A stretch of 64,000 nt of DNA from JBCFBK01 sp038562555 (GTDB taxonomy: Bacteria > Bacteroidota > Bacteroidia > Bacteroidales > Prolixibacteraceae), in contig JBCFBK010000031.1 in the NCBI GenBank assembly GCA_038562555.1, positions 3,849-67,848 of the forward strand, given 5' to 3'. A program made the translations under genes and the position numbers. Below the pieces are notes generated by a model that was given only the letters and a program-made list of their open reading frames with translations, was not told where the DNA came from and did not search any database. Position 1 is the first letter of the stretch. Each line of letters begins with the position of its first letter. Below, one piece after another: positions 35,664 to 44,501 of the stretch.

Positions 35664-36203
35664 CTATTGAAACATCCTTCCGCGGTTCGGGCCTCCCCGT
35701 CCCTGTCTGCCCGGGCCCATGGGCTGATCGGTCGTAAAGACTCTCCGGAAAATTTGCTCCAGTTGTTGTTGCTGTTCCGGCAAACACATTGCTTTCATAT
35801 CCATATAATAACCATAGGTGAGCTTTTTCAGCCGGCTGTGGAGATAGCCGATCGAATCAGACAGCATATTCAGGGCGGCGGTGTCGGGTTCAGTACCTGT
35901 CATCAGGACAAACATCCTGTTTCGTTTTTCCTCAATTTCGAGTGCTGTGTTCTTTGCCTGGACCCTGAATCCATGGTTAAATGCGCGAAACCGGTTCATT
36001 TGCATGCTGTCCAGATCAAGCTGATCGCGAAAATAACATCCGCTGAGTGATTCCGTTGCGGCATTGCTTTGCTGTGCGGATACGGGGGCTTTGTCATCTT
36101 TCCCGTACGCATGAAAGAGAATAGTCGCCAGTGTTGTCCCGTTCAAAACGGCCAGGATAACAATGGCCCAGGCCATTACGGAATATTTGTTTTCTTGCTT
36201 CAT
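35664..36203 (-). CDS. Periplasmic heavy-metal sensor-like protein
   Basis: A membrane-anchored protein of about 179 residues: one N-terminal helix (WAIVILAVLNGTTLATILFH), then a long helical periplasmic domain (RDQLDLDSMQMNRFRAFNHG..., MCLPEQQQQLEQIFRRVF) and a Gly/Arg-rich tail (GPGRQGRGGPNRGRMFQ). This matches the CnrX/ZraP/Spy-like Metal_resist group. It starts at the ATG at 36203, 10 bases after the anti-sigma stop. By analogy with CnrX it could report metal or envelope stress to the anti-sigma factor. Confidence 0.75.
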   Translation of the reverse strand: MKQENKYSVMAWAIVILAVLNGTTLATILFHAYGKDDKAPVSAQQSNAATESLSGCYFRDQLDLDSMQMNRFRAFNHGFRVQAKNTALEIEEKRNRMFVLMTGTEPDTAALNMLSDSIGYLHSRLKKLTYGYYMDMKAMCLPEQQQQLEQIFRRVFTTDQPMGPGRQGRGGPNRGRMFQ

Positions 36204-36213
36204 AGTACTTCGC

Positions 36214-36648
36214 TTAATCTTCCGAGAACAAATAAAACGATTCCAGATCAGCATCATTTATGTATCCCAATTCAACCGGCAGTTCATTCACGGTATTATC
36301 GTGCGGTTTATAGAGACTTCCAATCATTACTCCGGCCAGGATGGCGGCAGCCACCGAGACTGTGGCCAATACCGGCCTGATCAGCCTGCTGAATACAGAG
36401 ACGTGCTCTGCTGAATTTCGCGACGATTCGATCTTCTTTATTTGAGCGACGACCCGTGTGCTCAGCCAGGGATTGAATGACCGACTTTTTTCCTCAGCGA
36501 TTACCCGGGCGGCGATACGCGTGTAGTGGTAGCTTTCGGCACAGGACGGACAGGCTTTTGCATGTTCTTCAACCTGTATCCTGATATCCTCGGCCAACTG
36601 ACCGTCGAGGCAGGTCTCCAACTGGTTTTGACATAACTGGCAATTCAC
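36214..36648 (-). CDS. Zinc-finger anti-sigma factor
   Basis: A 144-residue anti-sigma of the zf-HC2 type. The N-terminal zinc motif is HAKACPSC, preceded by CQLCQNQLETCLDGQL. One membrane helix lies near 90-112 (LIRPVLATVSVAAAILAGVMIG), with a short periplasmic tail. It is encoded between the ECF sigma factor and the metal-sensor-like protein and should hold the sigma factor inactive until released. Confidence 0.85.
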   Translation of the reverse strand: MNCQLCQNQLETCLDGQLAEDIRIQVEEHAKACPSCAESYHYTRIAARVIAEEKSRSFNPWLSTRVVAQIKKIESSRNSAEHVSVFSRLIRPVLATVSVAAAILAGVMIGSLYKPHDNTVNELPVELGYINDADLESFYLFSED

Positions 36649-36680
36649 TTTAATTCGCTTTTATGATTAGAAACAAAACC

Positions 36681-37271
36681 TTAATTTTTCCTACGGTTTT
36701 TCTTGTTTTTTTTTGCGGCGGCCGATAGTTCTTCCCGTAAACCGGCCTTGGCCCGTTGGATCAGGGCTTCGACAGCACCTTCCGAGATACCCATGATTGC
36801 TGCAATTTCTTTTTGCGGGAGGTCATCATATTTACTCAATACAATGGCGGTGTGTTGATTTTTTGGCAGACTGTCGAGTGCATCCTGTACCCATTGGCGA
36901 TGTTCCTCACGAATAAACAGGTCTTCGGGACTTTCACCGGACGCTGCGTCGATTAGCTCGCGTTTTCCCACTCCCAACATTTTGTTGAGCCTGAGTGTCA
37001 GGAAATTTTTAGCGGTTTTACGAGATTTGTTGAGGGCTGCGTTTACGGCAATGCGGTAAATCCATGTCGGGAATGCTGACTCTCCCTTAAAACTTGATAA
37101 CGACAAGTAAGCCTGGATAAAAATTTCCTGGCTGAGATCGTCAGCGTCATCCTGATCATGCACAAACCCCATACATGTCCGGAAAACGACCGGCTGGTAG
37201 CGTTCAACGAGCAAACTGAACCGGTCGGGATTACCCGACAGGACTTGTTGTATGATTTCATGATCGGTCAT
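36681..37271 (-). CDS. ECF sigma factor (SigW/RpoE-like, metal/envelope stress)
   Basis: A 196-residue ECF sigma factor. Region 2 spans HDQDDADDLSQEIFIQAYLS (about 38-57) and region 4 the helix-turn-helix DDLPQKEIAAIMGISEGAVE (about 149-168). The C terminus is very basic (AAKKNKKNRRKN). Its ATG overlaps the stop of the small secreted protein upstream (ATGA). It belongs to a separate circuit from the two FecR-linked sigma factors here, as it is followed by a zinc-finger anti-sigma and a periplasmic metal-sensor-like protein. Confidence 0.92.
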   Translation of the reverse strand: MTDHEIIQQVLSGNPDRFSLLVERYQPVVFRTCMGFVHDQDDADDLSQEIFIQAYLSLSSFKGESAFPTWIYRIAVNAALNKSRKTAKNFLTLRLNKMLGVGKRELIDAASGESPEDLFIREEHRQWVQDALDSLPKNQHTAIVLSKYDDLPQKEIAAIMGISEGAVEALIQRAKAGLREELSAAAKKNKKNRRKN

Positions 37272-37654
37272 TCAATTTTTGGAGACGCGGACCAGGCCGG
37301 TCGCTTACCACCTTGAATCTTTTTGATCTTTAAGGTATAATGAACGGTCGTGTCGGGCTTATAAACCGGCATTTGAGGGAAATGCCCTTTTGGCGATCCG
37401 ACAATAGGCATATTGTCAGCAGGCTTTTCCTTTTCTGCCAGGAGTTGACCAGGACGACGTTCCGGTAACCTGAAATGCGGCTGCTTTCTGTATTTCAAAG
37501 AATCACCGGGGATTTCAGTCGAAGGTATCCGCAGCATCAGGTCCTGAGGTCCCGATTTTCTTGAAGATGACTTGTTCCCGCCTTGATTATCGGGCTGGGC
37601 TATGGCATAAACCGTGAACAGGCAGAAAAACATGACCGGCAGTATGGTTTTCAT
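37268..37654 (-). CDS. Small secreted protein, unknown
   Basis: A protein of about 128 residues starting MKTILPVMFFCLFTVYAIAQ, with a clear signal peptide, then a Pro/Lys-rich, probably disordered body. I do not recognise the family. The ATGA overlap with the sigma factor start makes it the first gene of the sigma / anti-sigma / metal-sensor operon, so it is co-regulated with it. Confidence 0.65.
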   Translation of the reverse strand: MKTILPVMFFCLFTVYAIAQPDNQGGNKSSSRKSGPQDLMLRIPSTEIPGDSLKYRKQPHFRLPERRPGQLLAEKEKPADNMPIVGSPKGHFPQMPVYKPDTTVHYTLKIKKIQGGKRPAWSASPKIE

Positions 37655-37797
37655 TGCACGTACATTTTGTCTTATTATCAATAATACCCAAATTTTCTGA
37701 TCGGAATATTTTAAATGAGGCGCCGGAGGCTGGTGTGTTCAACATTTAAATTATCAAAAACTATGCCCGAGTGCTTGAATTCTTCTTAAAATTTGGG

Positions 37798-39198
37798 TTA
37801 ATCGATCTTAAAAATTTCGACCGACCATTGATTGATCCCAAAATCGGGAGCAATTGAGCGAACCGCCAGCAGTTTAGTTCCCGTTCTGTTTGCAAACGCA
37901 TAGTTCACGGCATTAAAAGCTACAATCAGGGTACTATTGTTGCTGATGACTGACGAAGAAGGTTGCCAGGAGTTTTGCACACTCAGGCTGTTTCGATCGA
38001 ACTGCTCGATAATTCCGGGAGAATTTTGGTTTTGGCTGAGGTACAAGGTATTGCGTTCTGATACAAAAAAGCAATTTTTCACAACGCTCTCATCAACATG
38101 ATTAACAAATGGCTGATGCGGTTGCAGATCGCCGTAAACACCCAGATCGGCAGGAGCGCTGACAACCGGAGTGTAAGCGGGCATCTGGCAGACTTTCCCG
38201 GTTCCGGTAATAAACCGGTTGCCTTCATTGGCCGGCCATAGGTCATACAAATCGTCGGGCCAGTAATTGATTGTATCGTTCGGGACCCCGCCGGTGATAT
38301 CGTACAGCAGGAGACCGGAAGGGATTACGGTTGTTCGGGTAATCATCAGGAGCGGCTTGGCTGTCACCTTGCGTACAAGCGAGTTTGAATAAAAGTGCGA
38401 ATTAACGGGTTCCCGTTTACTGATAGCTCCGTTTGAGAGTCGCAGGCTGCGCAGGGCCTGATTTCCCTGGCCGGCCGGTGAAATGTAGCACCAGCCGTTT
38501 GAGCCGAGCGCCAGGTCGTGGGGGATGCAATCGAGCGGGAAAGACCGGATCAATGCGCGTGTTTCAAGGCCGTAAAGAGCCAGTTCTGCAACCGAAAATC
38601 CAATGGCAACCAGGTTTTCGCTTTCTGAAATGTCGATACATTTCGGTCTTTTTTCAAGCGTGACGGTGGTTTTCTTTTCGCTCACCGCATCGAAAAAGAT
38701 CAACTGATTGGGCGATTCGGTAGCCAGTATCAGTTGGTCCGATGCTTTATGATAAGCCGCATCGGTCACTGTGCCCGCTATACCGGTCACATTCCCGATT
38801 ATCTTATCGCCAACCGACCCAAAATTTCCGCATATAACTTTGATACAGAAAAGCCCGGCGTTTTCGATCGTTACGACGAGATCGGCAGCGAAGTAACCCG
38901 CTTCCGGTTCATATCCGGGATGAACGAAAGTAAAAAGCAAGCTGGCTGTGCCTTCCTGAAATGTTCCCTGCAACGATTCGAACTGAAGCCACCGGGGGTA
39001 GGTACTGATATGGAAATTTCGATTTTTTCCCGCCGGAATACTCAGGTTTATGATATTCTCTGCACTTTTTGTTGAAATGATGAGGGGATCGGTGGCCGTA
39101 TAACGAGTTTTTTCGTTATCATTTAAAAAATCATCGCTGCAGGATAAAGAGATTGCAATGAGCGCGACGAGAATCAATACAGGAGATTTTATAGCCAT
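37798..39198 (-). CDS. Surface lipoprotein with BACON-like domain and beta-propeller
   Basis: A 466-residue lipoprotein (lipobox SLSC, Cys20). The N-terminal part (FHISTYPRWLQFESLQGTFQ) resembles BACON-type domains. The rest shows repeating propeller-like blades (AAYHKASDQLILATESPNQL, CIDISESENLVAIGFSVAEL, HDLALGSNGWCYISPAGQGN), much like YVTN/WD-type proteins. It is probably a binding or adhesion protein on the cell surface. It lies 11 bases downstream of a beta-barrel gene in the same direction. Confidence 0.65.
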   Translation of the reverse strand: MAIKSPVLILVALIAISLSCSDDFLNDNEKTRYTATDPLIISTKSAENIINLSIPAGKNRNFHISTYPRWLQFESLQGTFQEGTASLLFTFVHPGYEPEAGYFAADLVVTIENAGLFCIKVICGNFGSVGDKIIGNVTGIAGTVTDAAYHKASDQLILATESPNQLIFFDAVSEKKTTVTLEKRPKCIDISESENLVAIGFSVAELALYGLETRALIRSFPLDCIPHDLALGSNGWCYISPAGQGNQALRSLRLSNGAISKREPVNSHFYSNSLVRKVTAKPLLMITRTTVIPSGLLLYDITGGVPNDTINYWPDDLYDLWPANEGNRFITGTGKVCQMPAYTPVVSAPADLGVYGDLQPHQPFVNHVDESVVKNCFFVSERNTLYLSQNQNSPGIIEQFDRNSLSVQNSWQPSSSVISNNSTLIVAFNAVNYAFANRTGTKLLAVRSIAPDFGINQWSVEIFKID

Positions 39199-39209
39199 AT
39201 CTTTAACTT

Positions 39210-40091
39210 TTAAAAATAAAACCTCAAGCCTGCAGAGAGGTCCAAACTGTTCAATTGTTTCTGATTTTCCGCTTCAGGTTCTGTTTCTGTGCTGGTCTGT
39301 CCGTTATCCCGGTTAATCTTTTCTATTTTCGCACCAAAGAATCCTGCGCTCAGGCTGATGGTAAGGTCCTTTGCGAGTAAATATTCCAAACCCGCTTCAG
39401 CAGTCATTCCGGGAGCGTTCGCTGTGAACAGCGAGTTTGATCCCAGCACGGAAGCCTCGTTTCGGTATGCGACGAGACCTCCTGAGACAGCCGCGCTAAT
39501 AAAAAATTTTTCCCCCTGGGCAACGGGCTGCCGGAACAACAACGAAATGCCTCCGTAATTCATACACGTGGTTTCTGCCATCTTACCGTAATAGTTATGG
39601 GTATCCAAAGGTGGTTCCTGTATCAGCCAGCTGCTTGCCTGTGCCTGAGAAAACCGGTAATTCAAGCCTGCCGCAAACTTGCGGTTTAGAAAATAAGCAA
39701 TGCCTGCGTTTATTTGCCAGCCCCGTGAAAGCTGCTCATAATAATGATCTGTATCCTCCCGGCGGAAACCAGTCGCCACTGCCGATTCCGTCATTTTGCG
39801 GGTATCTGTCAGGCGAAAAGCTGCGCCTCCTGAAACAGTCATCCGCCAGTGGTGATATTTTTGGTTGGTTGACTGTATTTTGCTTAGAATTAGCTGCTTT
39901 ACTTCAGACCGGCTGATCTTGCCGCTTGCGCTCATGCCGTCTTTTAAAATCCGGAAATAAATAAAACGGGTATTGTTCCGGGTGATTTCACAATCGATCG
40001 TGTCGTTTTTCACCGTTACAATTTTATCCTGTGCAATTCCTGAAGCAATCATTGCCATAAATAGAACACATGTTATAATAAATTCCCGCAT
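39210..40091 (-). CDS. Outer-membrane beta-barrel protein, unknown
   Basis: About 293 residues from the ATG at 40091, with a signal peptide (FIITCVLFMAMIASGIAQ). A short N-terminal beta domain (KIVTVKNDTIDCEITRNNTR, then SRSEVKQLIL) is followed by an 8-10-strand barrel ending AGLRFYF. The same layout is seen in the unrelated-position protein at 43701. It is co-transcribed with the propeller lipoprotein. No function known. Confidence 0.65.
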   Translation of the reverse strand: MREFIITCVLFMAMIASGIAQDKIVTVKNDTIDCEITRNNTRFIYFRILKDGMSASGKISRSEVKQLILSKIQSTNQKYHHWRMTVSGGAAFRLTDTRKMTESAVATGFRREDTDHYYEQLSRGWQINAGIAYFLNRKFAAGLNYRFSQAQASSWLIQEPPLDTHNYYGKMAETTCMNYGGISLLFRQPVAQGEKFFISAAVSGGLVAYRNEASVLGSNSLFTANAPGMTAEAGLEYLLAKDLTISLSAGFFGAKIEKINRDNGQTSTETEPEAENQKQLNSLDLSAGLRFYF

Positions 40092-40307
40092 GTACTTTAG
40101 ATAAAAACGGTTATGGATATTTTTCACCAAAGATAGCTAAAGTGAAACAAATAACTCTGTGGCGGAACAGATAAACAAATTCATAGTCGGTCACGTTAAA
40201 GGAAGGATCCCGTTTTTAGCTAATAGTTTGCAGGCTGATTCATTTTGAAGTCTCTGCAGGTATCGTTAGCCTGCGGGCATTCACGATATAAAAGACAGCT
40301 AAAACAT

Positions 40308-41564
40308 ATGCCAATGAGGCAATTAATTTTTTTACTGACAATTATCCTGGTAATAGAATATTATTCTTTTATCGCTTTAAAAACGGTCATTCGAAATTTA
40401 AATCATAACTTACAGATATCGCTGATTGTTGGATATGTATTGCTTACATTGGGCGTTGTGGCCAGTATTTATTCGTTTTTTCACTGGAGGTCTGATGTCT
40501 GGTCTTCGGCTGCGATAAAGCTGACCGTCAATTTCTTCGTGGGTGTTTTTCTGGGGAAACTGTTGGTGTCAATCATTATGTTAATAGGCGATATCTTTGT
40601 GTTGGGCAGGTTAATTGTCAATTATCTGTTTGCACTCGTGTCGGTGAAGAGCGAATTATCCGAACAGGGAAGGAATCTGATCAGCCGGTCCAGGTTCATT
40701 TCGCAGACTGCCCTGGTATTAGGAGGTCTGTTAATATCTGCGCTGGCTTATGGCATGACGAACCGGTATCGTTATAAATTGCATTGGGTTCAGGTGCCTG
40801 CTGAAAAATTGCCGGATGAATTCAGAGGGATCAGGATTGCCCAGATATCGGATATTCATTCAGGCAGCTTTGACGACCTTGAAGCGGTATCGGCCGGAGT
40901 TGACGCTGTTATGCGGGAGAAACCCGATCTGATCCTGGTTACCGGTGATTTGGTAAACAACAGATCGGAGGAGATATCTCCTTATCTGGAAGTTTTTAAG
41001 CGACTGACAGCCCCTTTAGGTGTTTACTCCGTGTTAGGAAATCATGATTACGGCGATTACGTGGAGTGGCTTTCCCCGGATGAGAAAAGGAGGAATCTGG
41101 AACAGTTAAAAAAACATCAGGCAGCAATGGGCTGGCGCCTGCTGCTGAACGAACATGTGCTCCTGCGGCGAAACCAGGCGCAAATCGCTCTTATCGGCGT
41201 TGAAAACTGGGGAGCACGAGGATTTACCAAATACGGCGATTTGCGGAAGGCGACGGCAGGTCTGGAGGATTCTGGTGTTGCTTTTAAAATCCTGATGAGC
41301 CACGATCCGTCGCACTGGGATGCGGAAGTCAGACAGGCCTTTCCGGATATTGCCCTTACCCTGAGCGGACATACCCATGGAATGCAGTTTGGAATTGAAA
41401 TGCCCGGACTGAAATGGAGTCCGGTGCAGTATCTGTATAAACAGTGGGCGGGTTTATATCAGGAGGGAAGCCAGTATTTATATGTCAACCGTGGTTTTGG
41501 TTTTATCGGCTACCAGGGGCGTTTCGGAATCCTTCCTGAGATCACCGTGATCGACCTGGTTTGA
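40308..41564 (+). CDS. Membrane-anchored metallophosphoesterase (YkuE/YaeI-like)
   Basis: About 418 residues. Four membrane helices in the N-terminal 150 residues are followed by a calcineurin-like phosphoesterase: IAQISDIHSGSFDD, LVTGDLVNNR, VLGNHDYGDY, LMSHDPSHWD and LSGHTHGMQFG, a full set of two-metal ligands. Related enzymes hydrolyse UDP-diacylglucosamine or phospholipid pyrophosphates, but the substrate here is open. The start is the ATG at 40308; an in-frame TTG at 40245 also exists. Confidence 0.85.
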   Translation: MPMRQLIFLLTIILVIEYYSFIALKTVIRNLNHNLQISLIVGYVLLTLGVVASIYSFFHWRSDVWSSAAIKLTVNFFVGVFLGKLLVSIIMLIGDIFVLGRLIVNYLFALVSVKSELSEQGRNLISRSRFISQTALVLGGLLISALAYGMTNRYRYKLHWVQVPAEKLPDEFRGIRIAQISDIHSGSFDDLEAVSAGVDAVMREKPDLILVTGDLVNNRSEEISPYLEVFKRLTAPLGVYSVLGNHDYGDYVEWLSPDEKRRNLEQLKKHQAAMGWRLLLNEHVLLRRNQAQIALIGVENWGARGFTKYGDLRKATAGLEDSGVAFKILMSHDPSHWDAEVRQAFPDIALTLSGHTHGMQFGIEMPGLKWSPVQYLYKQWAGLYQEGSQYLYVNRGFGFIGYQGRFGILPEITVIDLV

Positions 41565-41844
41565 TATCTGAAGGAGCCGGGTTTCGGCAACTACTTTTGG
41601 AACCTGGGCGGTCGGAGGATGGATGTGGGGAGATACCGGGTAACAATTCCCTCCTGCACCAGTTTAAAGTTACGCCCTATAAAGTAGAAAATCAACGTTT
41701 TGTTACAGCAGCTATAAAAAACGAGGATATCGATGTCCTTTTATAAGAACAAACTTGCCCTTGTTTTCGTTTGTATAGGTATCGGAGGATTCTCTTTGTT
41801 TCCAAAGAGTCTCAAAACGCTGAAACAATCAAAAAAAATGAGCT

Positions 41845-42039
41845 ATGGCGATAAAAAGTACGTGGATCATTGAGGGGTGTATCTCATGTGGACTATGTGA
41901 AAGCATCTGCCCCGATGTGTTTGAAATGCCCGATCAGGCTGTTGTTAAAGCAGAAGCTGATCTCGATGCCAACGAGGACGGCATAAAAGAGGCGGCAGAA
42001 AGCTGTCCGGTTGAAGTAATTAAATACGACCTAAAGTAA
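41845..42039 (+). CDS. [4Fe-4S] ferredoxin
   Basis: A 64-residue single-cluster ferredoxin. Ligands are Cys12, Cys15, Cys18 (GCISCGLC) and Cys54 (ESCP); Cys22 (ICP) is the extra conserved Cys, as in Thermotoga-type ferredoxin. It is 4 bases before the DUF438/PAS gene and surely co-transcribed, so it may pass electrons to or from that protein, or share redox control with it. The 280 bases upstream hold a small CTCTTTG/CAAAGAG hairpin (about 41792-41809) and no credible gene. Confidence 0.9.
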   Translation: MAIKSTWIIEGCISCGLCESICPDVFEMPDQAVVKAEADLDANEDGIKEAAESCPVEVIKYDLK

Positions 42040-42043
42040 GGAC

Positions 42044-43630
42044 ATGGAGAGGAAAGAGCAAAAAGAAGAGATGGGCGATCTCGAAATGAAAAAATATCTC
42101 ACTATTGACCATGAACGGATCAAAAAGATGCTTGATATCAAGTTCAAAGTGTTTAACCGGGAACTTACGCCCGCCGATGCCCGGAAATTAGTTAATGAAA
42201 CCTTTGATCATGTTACCGCCGAAGAGTTCGCATACGGTGAGCAGCACCTGATGAAACAGGGCATAACCGACGAAATTATGGCGGAAGGAATGGACGACAT
42301 CCTGGATGTGTTCCAGGATGTTTTGGTGTCGGAGAAGTTGGATTTGCCAACGGGGCACCCGATTCAGAGCTATGCTGACGAGGCTGCCGCCCTTGAACGG
42401 CTGTTGCTTAAAATGGAAAGGAAGCTAAAGGATAAGTTTATAAAAAATGAATGGCTGGAGTTGTATGAAAAGCTTAATCGGATCAACATTCATTTCAGCC
42501 GCAAGCAGCACCAGCTTTTTTCCGCTCTTGAGAAAAAGGGATTCGACCGGCCGTCGAAGGTGATGTGGACATTCGATAATGCGGTACGCGATGCCATTAA
42601 GGCTTCCTGGGATTTGCTGGTCGGCGACCAGGATATTGCTTTTATCGAGGCTCAGCCCAATGTATTCTATCTGGTTCGCGATATCCTGAAAAAGGAGCGC
42701 GACATTCTTTACCCGACTTCACTGAAATTACTGACCGAAGAGGAGTTTTCGGCCATGCAGCCGGGAGATGATGAAATCGGATACTGTCTGATTGAAAAGC
42801 CGCCGAGGCTTTCGGCCGGCAACCGGGAGATAACAGCCAGGGCCGACAACACCGGATCAGGCAGTCTGATCAGTGATTTGCAGGCAGTGCTTGAGAAGCA
42901 TGGCCTCAGTACACCGGGCAGGCAAGATGAAATTCTGGACGTCAGCACGGGTAAGCTGACGCTGGATCAGATCAACTTAATATTCAGGCATCAGCAGGTT
43001 GATCTCTCGTATGTCGATGAAAATGATCAGGTTGTGTTTTATACCGATACCAAACACCGCGTTTTTCCCCGGAGCGCCGGTGTTATTGGGCGGAAAGTGC
43101 AAAATTGTCATCCGCGGGAGAGCGTTTATATGGTCGAGGAGATTATCGATGCCTTCCGTAAGGGAGAACAGGATGAAGCCGAGTTCTGGCTTGACAAGGG
43201 CGACAAGTTCATTTATATTGTCTACAATGCGGTACGCGACGAAGCAGGCAATTATCGGGGAGTGCTGGAAATGATGCAGGATGTTACCCACATTCGCAGC
43301 CTGACCGGTAACCGCCGGTTGCTTACCTGGGAAAATAAAACTGCCGGCGATGAAACTGTGCCCGGGAATACGGAGTCTTCAGCCGGACCGAACGAAGAGC
43401 CGGATATAAACCCAACTACCATTGTCGGGCCGATGATCAAAAAGTACCCTTTTTTGAAGGACTTTCTGATATCGCTTTCGCCAAAATTCAGCCAGCTCAA
43501 TAACCCGATTATTTTTAAGACCATGGGGAATATTGCTACACTGGATATGATCAGCAAGCGGGGTGACTTCCGTGTAGAAGACCTGATTCAACAGATAAAA
43601 ACAGAAATCCAGCGGCGCCAGCAGTCATAA
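42044..43630 (+). CDS. DUF438 / hemerythrin-like / PAS / DUF1858 protein
   Basis: A 528-residue cytoplasmic multidomain protein: DUF438 at about 25-90 (ERIKKMLDIKFKVFNRELTP), a helical hemerythrin-like segment about 105-205 (HPIQSYADEAAALERLL; NRINIHFSRKQHQLFSALEK), a PAS domain about 300-420 (VDLSYVDENDQVVFYTDTKH) and a C-terminal DUF1858-like domain (TTIVGPMIKKYPFLKDFLIS, about 463-482). The architecture suggests sensing of a redox state, oxygen or NO through a di-iron or PAS-bound cofactor. It pairs with a ferredoxin gene 4 bases upstream. Confidence 0.82.
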   Translation: MERKEQKEEMGDLEMKKYLTIDHERIKKMLDIKFKVFNRELTPADARKLVNETFDHVTAEEFAYGEQHLMKQGITDEIMAEGMDDILDVFQDVLVSEKLDLPTGHPIQSYADEAAALERLLLKMERKLKDKFIKNEWLELYEKLNRINIHFSRKQHQLFSALEKKGFDRPSKVMWTFDNAVRDAIKASWDLLVGDQDIAFIEAQPNVFYLVRDILKKERDILYPTSLKLLTEEEFSAMQPGDDEIGYCLIEKPPRLSAGNREITARADNTGSGSLISDLQAVLEKHGLSTPGRQDEILDVSTGKLTLDQINLIFRHQQVDLSYVDENDQVVFYTDTKHRVFPRSAGVIGRKVQNCHPRESVYMVEEIIDAFRKGEQDEAEFWLDKGDKFIYIVYNAVRDEAGNYRGVLEMMQDVTHIRSLTGNRRLLTWENKTAGDETVPGNTESSAGPNEEPDINPTTIVGPMIKKYPFLKDFLISLSPKFSQLNNPIIFKTMGNIATLDMISKRGDFRVEDLIQQIKTEIQRRQQS

Positions 43631-43700
43631 AAATACTTGCGCTACGCAACCATTTGTGCATTAGATCCGTCTCCGGAATACCACTAATCCTTTTCACGTT

Positions 43701-44489
43701 ATGAAAAAAATTATTGTACCGGGGATTCTTCTTTTGCTGGCAGTCGGTGTTTTTGCTCAAAAAGTAAGGAAAGAGGTTGTTTATCTGAAAAACGGGTCTG
43801 TCATTAAAGGGCAGGTTGTGCCTGTCGACGAGCAAAAAACCGTTGTGCATGCTGACCGGAATACCTGGGTTTTCAGCAATTCGGAAATCGATACGATTGT
43901 CGTGAAGAAGCTGCCTGTTTCGCCGCCCGGCGTCGCTGTGGTCAATACTGAGCCGGGAATAAAGAATTTCTTCTTTAAAGCTGCGGCAGGCGTGCTGGCC
44001 AGCAGTTCCGACAATAATAAAGCCACGCCATTCTCGTTTGATGCGTCCTGTAATGTCAGGCTTATTTCGGGCTTTTACGCCGGTTTGGGAGGAGGTATAG
44101 ACTTTTTGGAAGAAACGTACCTGCCCGCATTCCTGAACCTGGAGTATCATTTTCGAAAGTCGCGGGTTACCCCTTTCATCGGTTTTCAGGGAGGTTATGC
44201 ATTCCCGGCCGATAACGAAGTCGATATCCGGAACGGGTATTATAATGATATTCCGATTTACTGGTCTTCCACCTGGTATCCGCAGCCGGCCATACAGACC
44301 CTTGATAACAAGGGAGGACTTATGTTTACTCCTTCATTCGGCATGATTACCCATATTAACCGAAATCTGGGCTGGTCGCTGTCGTTTGGTTACCGTTTTC
44401 AGGAAGTAATTTTTGAAGGAGAGAACAAATATGAACTGGAAACGACCTATAACCGCTTTTCGGTAAAAATCGGCATCATCTTCAATTAA
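43701..44489 (+). CDS. Outer-membrane beta-barrel protein, unknown
   Basis: A 262-residue exported protein (signal to VFAQ). The N-terminal KNGSVIKGQVVPVDEQ / SNSEIDTIVVKK module is followed by an eight-strand-like barrel (GFYAGLGGGIDFLEE, FIGFQGGYAFP, LGWSLSFGYRFQEVIF) ending RFSVKIGIIFN. It is 12 bases before the LVIVD lipoprotein gene. The same module-plus-barrel layout occurs at 39210-40091, but sequence similarity is low. Confidence 0.65.
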   Translation: MKKIIVPGILLLLAVGVFAQKVRKEVVYLKNGSVIKGQVVPVDEQKTVVHADRNTWVFSNSEIDTIVVKKLPVSPPGVAVVNTEPGIKNFFFKAAAGVLASSSDNNKATPFSFDASCNVRLISGFYAGLGGGIDFLEETYLPAFLNLEYHFRKSRVTPFIGFQGGYAFPADNEVDIRNGYYNDIPIYWSSTWYPQPAIQTLDNKGGLMFTPSFGMITHINRNLGWSLSFGYRFQEVIFEGENKYELETTYNRFSVKIGIIFN

Positions 44490-44501
44490 AACAGCACAAA
44501 C

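Noticed and set aside
41561..41746. A 61-codon plus-strand frame between the phosphoesterase and the ferredoxin genes
   Set aside because: It starts at a TTG overlapping the upstream stop, has no recognisable pattern and no supporting signals; more likely non-coding.
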